64,000 nucleotides of DNA, taken from the NCBI RefSeq assembly GCF_001909055.1, contig NZ_LVWI01000031.1, forward strand, positions 62,001-126,000. The letters are read 5' to 3'. The notes under the pieces are model-generated. The model ran no database searches and had not been told where the DNA came from. It saw only the letters and a program-made list of their open reading frames with translations. The position numbers and the translations under genes are program-made. This stretch comes from Paenibacillus helianthi. GTDB lineage: Bacteria > Bacillota > Bacilli > Paenibacillales > Paenibacillaceae. Positions 17,715-24,934 of this stretch are shown piece after piece. Position 1 is the first letter of the stretch. Every line of letters begins with the position of its first letter.

Positions 17715-18701
17715 TTACTTGGCCAGACGTTTGGAGACGATATGATCCGCGATCAACTGACCGTGCCCGCGCCCGGTTTCGATGAATACCTCATTGGCAT
17801 TGCGTCCGGAGGCAATAACCCCTGCGATGTAAAGCCCGGGTACATTACTCTCCATGGTAGAGGGATTAAAGGCCGGTTTATCTTGGCTATCGTCCATGCT
17901 TACTCCAGCGGAGGAGAGTAACGTCCTGCTGGGTCTAAATCCTGTTAAGGCTAGCACAAAGTCATTATCCAGTTCAGTTACATCGCCGCTGTGGCTAGTG
18001 ATGATTACCGATCCTGGTGTAATTTCAGTCACCCGTGACTCGACGTGCAGAATAATCTTCTCCTTCAGAACCATGCTCTCAAAGATCGGACGAACCCAGG
18101 GCTTAATATTCTCAGAAATGCTAGCTCCCCGGTATACCATATCCACCTCGGCTCCAACGCGTACGAGCTCCAGTGCAGCATCTACAGCAGAATTGCTGCC
18201 GCCGATTACGGTTACCTTCATCCCCGTATAGGGATGGGCTTCGCCGAAATAATGGGTGACCTTGGGAAGCTCCTCTCCCGGAATTCCAATCAGGTTCGGC
18301 TGGTCAAAATATCCTGTAGAGATCACTATGTTGGCAGCCGTGCGGGTATGAGCTTCTCCCCGTTTGTTGCGGGTATGTACGGCAAAGGTCCCATCTTCCA
18401 ATGGCTGAACGGACAAGGCTTCCTCGTAAGCGGCAATTTCCAGACCATGCTGTTCCGCAGCACGCCGGTAGTAGACCAGTGCTTCATGGCGGAAAGGTTT
18501 GTCATTGGGAGAGGTGAAAGGAACATTTCCGATTTCCAGCAGCGCAGTTGTGCTGAAAAATTGCATGTTGGTCGGATAGAGATAGATGGAGTGGACAATG
18601 AAATTCTTTTCGATGATCAGGCTGGACAATCCTTGGTGCTGGCATTCAATAGCAGCGGATAATCCGCATGGACCTGCTCCGATTATGATGACATCTTTCA
18701 T
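17715..18701 (-). CDS. ypdA: YpdA family bacillithiol disulfide reductase
   Basis: A 328-residue FAD/NADPH oxidoreductase. The FAD-binding Rossmann motif IIGAGPCGLSAA is at the extreme N-terminus and the NADPH motif VIGGSNSAVDAALE in the middle; GLYIAGVIASGRN near the end is the second FAD contact. There is no CxxC redox pair, as expected for YpdA, which reduces bacillithiol disulfide using NADPH. This fits the thiol chemistry of Firmicutes. It diverges from the ArsR regulator. Confidence 0.88.
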   Translation of the reverse strand: MKDVIIIGAGPCGLSAAIECQHQGLSSLIIEKNFIVHSIYLYPTNMQFFSTTALLEIGNVPFTSPNDKPFRHEALVYYRRAAEQHGLEIAAYEEALSVQPLEDGTFAVHTRNKRGEAHTRTAANIVISTGYFDQPNLIGIPGEELPKVTHYFGEAHPYTGMKVTVIGGSNSAVDAALELVRVGAEVDMVYRGASISENIKPWVRPIFESMVLKEKIILHVESRVTEITPGSVIITSHSGDVTELDNDFVLALTGFRPSRTLLSSAGVSMDDSQDKPAFNPSTMESNVPGLYIAGVIASGRNANEVFIETGRGHGQLIADHIVSKRLAK

Positions 18702-18800
18702 TAAGCTTCAAGCCTCCCAAATAATCACTTGCTTTTTCTATAAAGCGTACCCTAAATTTAAAATTTTCGCCATTCTTCCCGTAAATCCGGGTGATAGCAC

Positions 18801-18844
18801 TTGCTCCAGTCCATGGAATGCGATATAATTAGATATATATCTAA
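18801..18844 (+). promoter_or_regulatory. Promoter and palindromic operator of the ArsR gene
   Basis: TTGCTC (18801-18806), 17-bp spacer, TATAAT (18824-18829), immediately followed by the perfect 16-bp palindrome TTAGATATATATCTAA (18829-18844), positioned to block initiation. A-T-rich dyads of this kind are typical ArsR-family operators. Confidence 0.65.
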
Positions 18845-18899
18845 ACTATATTCATTCTGTTAATTTTGGATAATTGTATTGTATAGGAGAGTGCCCTCA

Positions 18900-19496
18900 T
18901 TGCAGCTTGATAAAATTGTAAATTACCACAAAGCTTTGTCTGACCCAACACGTTTACGGATTCTTCTGTTGCTGTCCAAAGGGGAGGTTCACGGGCAGGC
19001 CTTGGCAGAAAAGCTGAATTTATCGCAACCCACCGTGACGCATCATGCCGCGAAACTGCGGGAAGCCGCGCTAATCACAGAGCGTAGAGACAAGAACACG
19101 GTATATTTTATGCTGAATCCCGAGTTTATTCAGGCCGGTTCGGAGGCATCACTAAAGTTTATTTTTTCCAAGGGGGTGGAAGATATGGAGAAAGAGTCAC
19201 CAGATACAAGCCTGAAGGATTCGGTGCTGCGTAATTTCTTCGCCAAAGACGGGCGCTTGCGGCAGATCCCCGCTCAATACAAAAAGAAGCTGATCGCTCT
19301 GCAGTATATGGTCGAAAAGCTGGAGCCGGGCGTAGTCTATACGGAAAAAGAGATCAACGAGTTCATTAAACCATTCCATGAAGACTATGCAACCATTCGC
19401 CGCGAGTTCATTATGCATCAATTCATGTACCGGCAGAATGAACACTATGAACTGAATCCGCCCGAGTTATGGACACATTGGGAAAATGTCAAATAA
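18900..19496 (+). CDS. ArsR-family regulator with DUF2087 domain
   Basis: About 198 residues starting at TTG 18900, with AGGAGA 9 bases upstream. N-terminal winged helix: ALSDPTRLRILLLLSKGEVHGQALAEKL and the recognition helix LSQPTVTHHAAKLR. The C-terminal 80 residues (LRQIPAQYKKKLIALQYMVEKL ... EDYATIRREFI) match DUF2087, commonly fused to ArsR-type domains. No metal-binding Cys cluster is present, so the signal is not obviously a metal. A palindrome overlaps its promoter. Confidence 0.83.
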   Translation: MQLDKIVNYHKALSDPTRLRILLLLSKGEVHGQALAEKLNLSQPTVTHHAAKLREAALITERRDKNTVYFMLNPEFIQAGSEASLKFIFSKGVEDMEKESPDTSLKDSVLRNFFAKDGRLRQIPAQYKKKLIALQYMVEKLEPGVVYTEKEINEFIKPFHEDYATIRREFIMHQFMYRQNEHYELNPPELWTHWENVK

Positions 19497-19617
19497 TGAT
19501 CTAAAGATTGGGTATTTTCTGTGACAAAAGACAGGCAAGCTGATTAAATGTCTGAATAACGAATAAAATGGAATTGTAAGCGTTATCTGACATATACTTC
19601 GAAAGGAGACTTTCAGT

Positions 19618-20073
19618 ATGATATTCAAGCGCGCCAAGAAAAATACGTCCACTGTCCCTATCACTGTTACCTTACCGCAGATCAAGCAGGCTGTAAGGCA
19701 ATTTGAAGAAGATATGCCCGCTCCTATCAACCGTACGGCTCTACTATTAGAGGATAAAAGCATTGATCTAAGCCGGCTTACCCGTTATTTAGGCGGTATA
19801 CCCCAGCAAAAGTTTTATATGTCCCGCGAAACCTTTGAGATTTTTGAGGAAGCTGACAAGCTCGTGCCTTATTATCTGGATTTGGTGCAATCGGCTGTAG
19901 ATAACTATATCAGTGATACTGGCAAGCTCCCGCTGATTGAGGATGCCTGGTTACCCGAGGTGCATTACCGGCTGCTCGCCAGTGAACGGTATCTGAAGGA
20001 AACTCCGCCTTTTCCCTTATATATTACCGAAGAGGAAATGATGCTTACGCATCGGCCGGAGCATTTTGAATAA
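19618..20073 (+). CDS. Conserved hypothetical protein, DUF3939-like
   Basis: A 151-residue soluble protein, start ATG with AAGGAG upstream. Segments such as LPQIKQAVRQFEEDMPAPINRTALL and LYITEEEMMLTHRP occur in a small Bacillaceae family that I believe is DUF3939; the assignment is from memory. No catalytic motif is seen. It lies between the ArsR gene and a HAD hydrolase on the same strand. Confidence 0.6.
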   Translation: MIFKRAKKNTSTVPITVTLPQIKQAVRQFEEDMPAPINRTALLLEDKSIDLSRLTRYLGGIPQQKFYMSRETFEIFEEADKLVPYYLDLVQSAVDNYISDTGKLPLIEDAWLPEVHYRLLASERYLKETPPFPLYITEEEMMLTHRPEHFE

Positions 20074-20214
20074 CGGGATACGAATCCGCGGACTGTTCAG
20101 TTGAAGGGGGAAGCCCTCTTTTACCGGAATGGTCTTTTCTTTGCGCGTTCCCCCATAGTACAATGGATTTCTGACTGCTACGGAATGAAATTCGAGGAAC
20201 AAGGGGAACTTGGA

Positions 20215-20886
20215 ATGAGAAAAGTACAAGCTTTGCTGTTTGATCTGGATAACACGCTAATGGACCGCGACCATACATTTCGCAGCTTTAGCCGGAAGTT
20301 CGTGCAGGATTTTCTGGGCCATTTGGAGCCAGGAGAGGCAGAGCGGGTTGTGGAGGACATCATCCTCAGAGATGCGGACGGATACCGGGATAAGGATGGT
20401 TTTTTTGCCGAACTAAGTGACGTATTGCCCTGGCAAAAACCACTATCAGCTATAGACATACGTGCATATTATGACAAGACTTATATTACTCACGGAGCGC
20501 TTATGAAGCATGCTGCCCATATTCTGGAATATTGCCGGGAGCGCGGATATATCCTGGGTCTGGTGACGAACGGCAAGAAGGATATCCAATATGGCAAAAT
20601 CGATCTGCTTCAGCTTCGCGGGTACTTCAAGGCGATCGTGATCTCCGGAGAGGTTGGGATCAGCAAGCCTGATCCGGAGATCTACCGGCACGCACTGGAT
20701 AGGCTGGGTGCAGCCGCAGAAGAAACCTTGTTTATCGGGGACCATCCGGTAAATGATATCTGGGGAGCAGCCAAGGCTGGAATGGAGACCATATGGCTAA
20801 AACGCAATCATCCGTGGGATGAACAGCTGGATGCCCTTCCTTGGAAAACCATTCATGAGCTGGATGAACTGAAGACTATAATATAG
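20215..20886 (+). CDS. HAD-superfamily hydrolase
   Basis: About 223 residues from the ATG at 20215, with AAGGGG 8 bases upstream. Motif I LLFDLDNTLMDRD carries the nucleophile Asp and the acid/base Asp; motif II VTNGK; the conserved Lys in GISKPDPEIY; and motif IV IGDHPVNDIWGAAKAGM. This is a subfamily IA HAD phosphatase, like phosphoglycolate or pyridoxal-phosphate phosphatases. The substrate cannot be assigned. Confidence 0.87.
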   Translation: MRKVQALLFDLDNTLMDRDHTFRSFSRKFVQDFLGHLEPGEAERVVEDIILRDADGYRDKDGFFAELSDVLPWQKPLSAIDIRAYYDKTYITHGALMKHAAHILEYCRERGYILGLVTNGKKDIQYGKIDLLQLRGYFKAIVISGEVGISKPDPEIYRHALDRLGAAAEETLFIGDHPVNDIWGAAKAGMETIWLKRNHPWDEQLDALPWKTIHELDELKTII

Positions 20887-20904
20887 CGGCATATGATTGC
20901 GGGG

Positions 20905-20934
20905 TTGACAATATAATGCAGCTCCGTTTATCAT
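20905..20934 (+). promoter_or_regulatory. Strong promoter of the leader-rsgA2 transcript
   Basis: TTGACA (20905-20910), 18-bp spacer, TATCAT (20929-20934). It drives a leader of about 450 bases that contains a small ORF and two terminators before the GTPase gene. Confidence 0.65.
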
Positions 20935-20968
20935 TACACCATATTAGTTCGGAAGGAGACGATGTTAT

Positions 20969-21049
20969 ATGACAGTTTATACGGTTACTTCGTTATCGGT
21001 AAATACTGCTCAGGATACGTGTCTTCCGGGAACAGCGGCTGCAGTGTAA
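20969..21049 (+). CDS. Putative 26-aa leader peptide upstream of rsgA2
   Basis: ATG preceded by GGAAGGAG at 10 bases, an excellent ribosome site; the frame encodes 26 residues beginning MTVYTVTSLSVNT and ends TAA. The last third contains CCGGGAAC (21026-21033), identical to 8 bases of the 5' arm of the following terminator (21095-21102), so translated or stalled leader RNA could compete for the 3' arm. No homologue is known to me. Confidence 0.55.
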   Translation: MTVYTVTSLSVNTAQDTCLPGTAAAV

Positions 21050-21090
21050 GGATTGCAGCTTAGCAGGCAAGCTCTATGATGCCTTATAGA

Positions 21091-21126
21091 GCCGCCGGGA
21101 ACCGTATCGGTTCCGGCGGCTTTTTT
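21091..21126 (+). terminator. Leader terminator 1
   Basis: GCCGCCGGGAACC, GTAT loop, CGGTTCCGGCGGC, then TTTTTT: very stable. A smaller hairpin (GCTCTAT/ATAGAGC, about 21070-21092) precedes it. Confidence 0.85.
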
Positions 21127-21233
21127 GCGTGTGTATATTGCAGCGTTTGATTTTTGCTGTAATGCCGCGCACGGAAATTACTGGACTGTCCCTTCACAGG
21201 GGAGAGCCCGTACTTTTCGTATATGCTTTTATA

Positions 21234-21309
21234 AGCAATTTCTTTGCCAAAGGCAAAAGAATTGCTATGTGAGAGCTGCCGCCGGAATGAGGATTCCGGC
21301 GGTTTTTTT
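21234..21309 (+). terminator. Leader hairpin and terminator 2
   Basis: First a long hairpin AGCAATTTCTTTGCC/GGCAAAAGAATTGCT (21234-21266), then CCGCCGGAAT, GAGG loop, ATTCCGGCGG and TTTTTTT (21279-21309). It lies about 80 bases before the GTPase start. Confidence 0.8.
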
Positions 21310-21391
21310 GTGTTCCGGGAAGTATGTGAAAGAGACAGTATCAGTCAGGTTGCATTAAAAAATTCGAAACAAAAACATTCAGGAGGCAATA

Positions 21392-22483
21392 ATGACAATA
21401 GAACAATACGGCTGGAACAAGAGCTGGCAGAGCAAGTGGAATGATAAACTTAATGGATATGAAGGGAAGGAATATGTACCGGGAAGAATTATCGGGGACT
21501 TCGGCAGCAAGTACCGCGTGATGGCAGAGACCGGGGAAACTTGGGGCGAACTGGCCGGCAAGCTTAGACACACACTGACGGACTCCGGAGAATATCCGGC
21601 CATCGGCGATTGGGTGGTTCTGGTGATGCAGGATGGCGGCGAACATGCCGTGATTCATGGGGTCTTGCCCCGTCATAGTGTAATCTCCCGGAAGGTAGCG
21701 GGAAATACGCTGGATGAGCAGATCGTAGCCTCCAATGTTGATACATTGTTCCTGGTCAGCGCCTTGAATGATGATTTCAATGTCCGGCGGATGGAGAGAT
21801 ACCTGATTATGGCTTGGAACAGCGGGGCGAATCCGGTCATTTTGTTAACCAAAGCTGATCTCTGCCTGGATGCGGAGAGTAAAATCGCGGAGATGGAGCG
21901 GACGGCGCCAGGTGTAGCCATCCATGCAGTCAGTGCTTTGCTTGGGGACGGGCGGGAAGAACTGCTGCCATATATCAGCCCAGGGCAGACCGTAGCTCTT
22001 ACCGGTTCCTCAGGCTGCGGCAAATCAACGATGGTCAACTGGCTAAGCGGCCGTAATCTTCAACTTACACAGGACGTAAGAGAAGGAGACAGCCGGGGAC
22101 GGCATACAACAACCCACCGGGAAATGTTCGTCCTGCCGGATGGCGGAATCATTGTGGATACTCCAGGGATGCGCGAGCTGCAGCTATGGGAGGATGAAGG
22201 CGGACTTGATCTTGCCTTCAGCGATATCAGCGTACTTGCCGCCGAGTGCCGTTTCAGTGACTGCAGGCATGAACAGGAAGAAGGCTGTGCTGTACTTGAG
22301 GCTGTGGCAAGCGGGGAACTGGATGAGAAACGGCTCTGGAACTACCGCAAAACCCAGCGGGAACTGCAGTATCAGAGCAGCAAAGAGGTGAAGCACAAGC
22401 GGAAAACTGCTGCTGCTGCAACGAAGGCGGGAAGTAGCCGTACCCGGAATTCAAGCTGGCGCCGTGAGCTGGACGATTTATGA
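21392..22483 (+). CDS. rsgA: RsgA-family circularly permuted GTPase, second-type copy
   Basis: A 363-residue protein with an N-terminal OB-like domain, a circularly permuted GTPase (G4 LTKADL before G1 GSSGCGKST and G3 DTPGMRE) and a C-terminal zinc motif (C-x5-C-x-H-x5-C in CRFSDCRHEQEEGC). RsgA binds the 30S subunit late in assembly. The long N-terminus (about 60 residues) and the location away from prpC-prkC suggest the accessory paralogue present in many Bacillales rather than the housekeeping gene. AGGAGG precedes the ATG. Upstream attenuator-like structures suggest that expression is conditional. The tail is Lys/Arg/Ser-rich. Confidence 0.85.
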   Translation: MTIEQYGWNKSWQSKWNDKLNGYEGKEYVPGRIIGDFGSKYRVMAETGETWGELAGKLRHTLTDSGEYPAIGDWVVLVMQDGGEHAVIHGVLPRHSVISRKVAGNTLDEQIVASNVDTLFLVSALNDDFNVRRMERYLIMAWNSGANPVILLTKADLCLDAESKIAEMERTAPGVAIHAVSALLGDGREELLPYISPGQTVALTGSSGCGKSTMVNWLSGRNLQLTQDVREGDSRGRHTTTHREMFVLPDGGIIVDTPGMRELQLWEDEGGLDLAFSDISVLAAECRFSDCRHEQEEGCAVLEAVASGELDEKRLWNYRKTQRELQYQSSKEVKHKRKTAAAATKAGSSRTRNSSWRRELDDL

Positions 22484-22507
22484 TCGAAGTATCTGCATAG
22501 AACGAAA

Positions 22508-22550
22508 GGGACCCTTGCAGCCGTTGAACGGCTGTAAGGGTCCCTTGACT
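22508..22550 (+). terminator. Terminator after rsgA2
   Basis: GGGACCCTTGCAGCCGTT/CGGCTGTAAGGGTCCC hairpin, followed by a broken T-rich stretch. Confidence 0.65.
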
Positions 22551-22688
22551 TTTGTCTGGCGGAAACGGCTAAATAAGCAGCCCGCCAAACTATATATAAA
22601 TAAAAGTCCGGATGATGTGAAAGAGGAGATATCTGTAAAAAGTGCGGATGCTTAAATTCTTACCGGACTCTTAACGCTGTCTCACCAT

Positions 22689-23315
22689 TTAGAACGATGC
22701 AGCTGCAGATTTAGCCAATTCCAGGCCGTTATTGATAATTTCTGCAGATTGCTGCGGATTCTGGTTGTGTCCTTCGATAATCACCTGAGTTGTTTCCTTG
22801 AAGCCCCAGAAGTTCAGCATACCTGCTACATAATTCACAGCCATTTCTGCAGTAGCAGCCGGACCTTCGGAATAAACGCCGCCTCTGGCATTCAGAATCA
22901 CTGCTTTTTTGTCAGTCACGAGACCCACTGGACCTTCAGCGGTGTATTTGAAAGTAATGCCAGCTTGGCTCAGGTAGTCGATGTACGTATGCAGCACAGC
23001 TGGAACAGTCAAGTTCCACAATGGGAAGGCAAACACTACTTTATCTGCAGCCAGGAATTGATCAATATATTTTTTTACTACAGCAGCGCCGGCAGCTTCT
23101 TCAGGAGTAGCTTCATAGCCTTGACCAGCCTTGTACATCCCTGTAATCAATGTGTTATCGTAGTATGGAAGTTGTTCAGCGAACAAATCAAGCTCTGTAA
23201 TTGTGTCCTGCGGATGAGTTTCCTTGTAGCTTGCCAGGAAAGCGTTATACAGTTGAACACTTACTGCTTGATCTGCTGGGCGGTTATTTGCTTTAATGAA
23301 AAGTACGTTTGACAT
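22689..23315 (-). CDS. azoR: FMN-dependent NADH-azoreductase
   Basis: A 208-residue flavodoxin-like enzyme of the AzoR/AcpD family. The N-terminal VLFIKANNRPADQAVS is the FMN phosphate loop, FAFPLWNLTVPAVLHTYIDYLSQAG contacts the flavin, and LNARGGVYSEG follows. It reduces quinones and azo compounds with NAD(P)H, protecting against electrophiles. AAGGAG precedes the ATG. A dyad (23345-23360) lies upstream, suggesting repression by a quinone-sensing regulator. Confidence 0.9.
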   Translation of the reverse strand: MSNVLFIKANNRPADQAVSVQLYNAFLASYKETHPQDTITELDLFAEQLPYYDNTLITGMYKAGQGYEATPEEAAGAAVVKKYIDQFLAADKVVFAFPLWNLTVPAVLHTYIDYLSQAGITFKYTAEGPVGLVTDKKAVILNARGGVYSEGPAATAEMAVNYVAGMLNFWGFKETTQVIIEGHNQNPQQSAEIINNGLELAKSAAASF

Positions 23316-23344
23316 TATGATTTCTCCTTAAGTTTCGTTTATTT

Positions 23345-23360
23345 ATTAACTAACGTTAAT
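23345..23360. promoter_or_regulatory. Dyad upstream of azoR
   Basis: ATTAAC-TAAC-GTTAAT, an inverted repeat about 30 bp before the azoR start. Likely operator of a MarR/HxlR-type regulator (inference). The rest of 23361-23642 shows no other feature. Confidence 0.45.
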
Positions 23361-23642
23361 ATAGCATTTAATTATTTGTTTGTAAATATCCATAAGATAA
23401 AATTTTTTTATTCGACACCAAAGCGCTTTTCTTTGCACAGCTACCACATCTCCGGGCATGTTGAATGGTTTTGGGTTCTGCGACTCAATATATAGTAATT
23501 TTATTTTTTACAAGGTTTTTTTTGCATTTTGAGGCCGGGTTTAAGGAAACGGGGTCCCGGTTAAATAGGAGTTACAGGAGATCAGGAAGTGATTTCCTCT
23601 CAGATATAGCTGTAAAGGAATCCAAACAAAGGAGCGATTGAC

Positions 23643-23783
23643 ATGTCCATTGACCGTTTTATTATAAAAAAACTGGACAGCTGTCACGAAGAGCATACCC
23701 GGCGCAACCTAGTGAAGCTGTTCAAGCTGCGGATTCAGAAAGCCGAAAAACAAGAGAAAACCAATCTCCATCGGATCAGTTAG
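23643..23783 (+). CDS. Small basic protein, 46 aa
   Basis: ATG with AAAGGAG 8-9 bases upstream; 46 residues beginning MSIDRFIIKKLDSCHEEHT, rich in Lys, Arg and Glu, probably helical. A strong terminator follows 44 bases later, making a complete compact transcription unit. No family recognised. Confidence 0.55.
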   Translation: MSIDRFIIKKLDSCHEEHTRRNLVKLFKLRIQKAEKQEKTNLHRIS

Positions 23784-23826
23784 TCTCACGTTTCTCTCAT
23801 AAGAAATACTGCCCAATATATTCAGC

Positions 23827-23864
23827 AGAGCATGTTCCTTGGATAAGGAATGTGCTCTTTTTCT
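23827..23864 (+). terminator. Terminator after the 46-aa gene
   Basis: AGAGCATGTTCCTT, GGAT loop, AAGGAATGTGCTCT and a T-rich tail. Confidence 0.85.
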
Positions 23865-23874
23865 TTGATGTATA

Positions 23875-23903
23875 CAAAAAAAATCCCTCTATTAATAGAG
23901 GGA
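23875..23903 (-). terminator. Terminator overlapping a stop codon
   Basis: On the minus strand TCCCTCTATTAATAGAGGGA followed by eight T; the TAA stop of the 79-aa gene lies in the loop. Confidence 0.8.
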
Positions 23904-24131
23904 TAATGCCAATGAATCATTTTCACTGTAACTGTGCAATATAGCTTCAGAGCCTTTAATTTCGATACTAATCAGAGAATTCAAACATTTCTGCAGGGCG
24001 CTTTTGCCCTTTTGAATTTTGAGTTCCAGCGTACTGTTAAGCAGTCGAAGTACTTTTTGGGTGGGCTGTTTGTTTTCTGTAGTGAAGTACACAGGTACAA
24101 TCTTGTTCTGAAAACTGATGAGCATTCTCAT
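23892..24131 (-). CDS. Hypothetical protein, 79 aa
   Basis: Starts at ATG 24131, with GAGGTGA 5-6 bases upstream; an upstream GTG in frame lies in the ribosome site. The protein is basic in the middle (LELKIQKGKSALQK) and has no membrane segment. Its own terminator overlaps the stop. I do not recognise a family. Confidence 0.6.
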   Translation of the reverse strand: MRMLISFQNKIVPVYFTTENKQPTQKVLRLLNSTLELKIQKGKSALQKCLNSLISIEIKGSEAILHSYSENDSLALSLY

Positions 24132-24268
24132 TGAAATCACCTCGCTACAAGTATTTCATGTTATTGATCATACCCTTACTTTCTTAATTTTACCTTAAAA
24201 TTAGCTTATGATAACATAAAGATTACAAGTTTTATAGCTTAAGCCTTTTCCGGGAAGGAAACATTGAT

Positions 24269-24934
24269 GTGAATAACCATGATACGTTATATTTAGCGCA
24301 TTTTCTGTTCCCTGATACATCGGGTGATAAAAGAGTTAAGGAGGTGCTGCAAAAGGGAGTCTTAGCGGACAGGATATGCCGTTTGGAATTTAGCGAAGGG
24401 GATTACGTACAGGATTTATGCCTGCTGGCCTACAAGGACAAAGTGCATTTATCCTATCTAAAAGACCCCGATGCCTTCAGCTATGAGCTCAAGACACCGG
24501 AAGAAATTAAACGAGCTTGCTATTATCTGATGAACTGCTTTCAACAGACAGCTGACATGGGTCAGGAAAACCCTGCGCTGTTGATGTCAAGACGCAAGTA
24601 TGAGGAGCTGCAAAGACAAGCGGCCACCTGTACATTGTATTTTTTGTCTGAGCGATTGGCTGCAGAGACAGGTGATGTTGTCCATTCTCCCTTGTTGGCT
24701 AAGGCAATGAAAAATCCCACCGCCACCAGTGAGCTTAGGTTCTGCACACGGACAAAAGGTGGCTGGTCTTTTGAACGGGCTTCCTATCTTGAGGATATTG
24801 CCGATAGCTGGCTGATTCGGATCAGTTCCAGGGTTTCGGAGGACTGGCTGATTGCTGCACCGTTCACCAGACCACAGGTATGCTCTGCATTACATAAGTG
24901 GTTAGTTAGGCCATCACAAATATCTACTCCATAA
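24269..24934 (+). CDS. Hypothetical protein, 221 aa
   Basis: GTG start with GGAAGGAAA upstream. Soluble, with several Cys and aromatic residues and no recognised domain. Its 3' end overlaps the 3' end of the convergent alpha-amylase gene by 11 bp. Coding composition is like its neighbours, so it is likely real. Confidence 0.6.
   Translation: MNNHDTLYLAHFLFPDTSGDKRVKEVLQKGVLADRICRLEFSEGDYVQDLCLLAYKDKVHLSYLKDPDAFSYELKTPEEIKRACYYLMNCFQQTADMGQENPALLMSRRKYEELQRQAATCTLYFLSERLAAETGDVVHSPLLAKAMKNPTATSELRFCTRTKGGWSFERASYLEDIADSWLIRISSRVSEDWLIAAPFTRPQVCSALHKWLVRPSQISTP

Noticed and set aside
21125..21358. 77-codon frame between the two leader terminators
   Set aside because: It runs through the hairpins, lacks a ribosome site and has no recognisable product.
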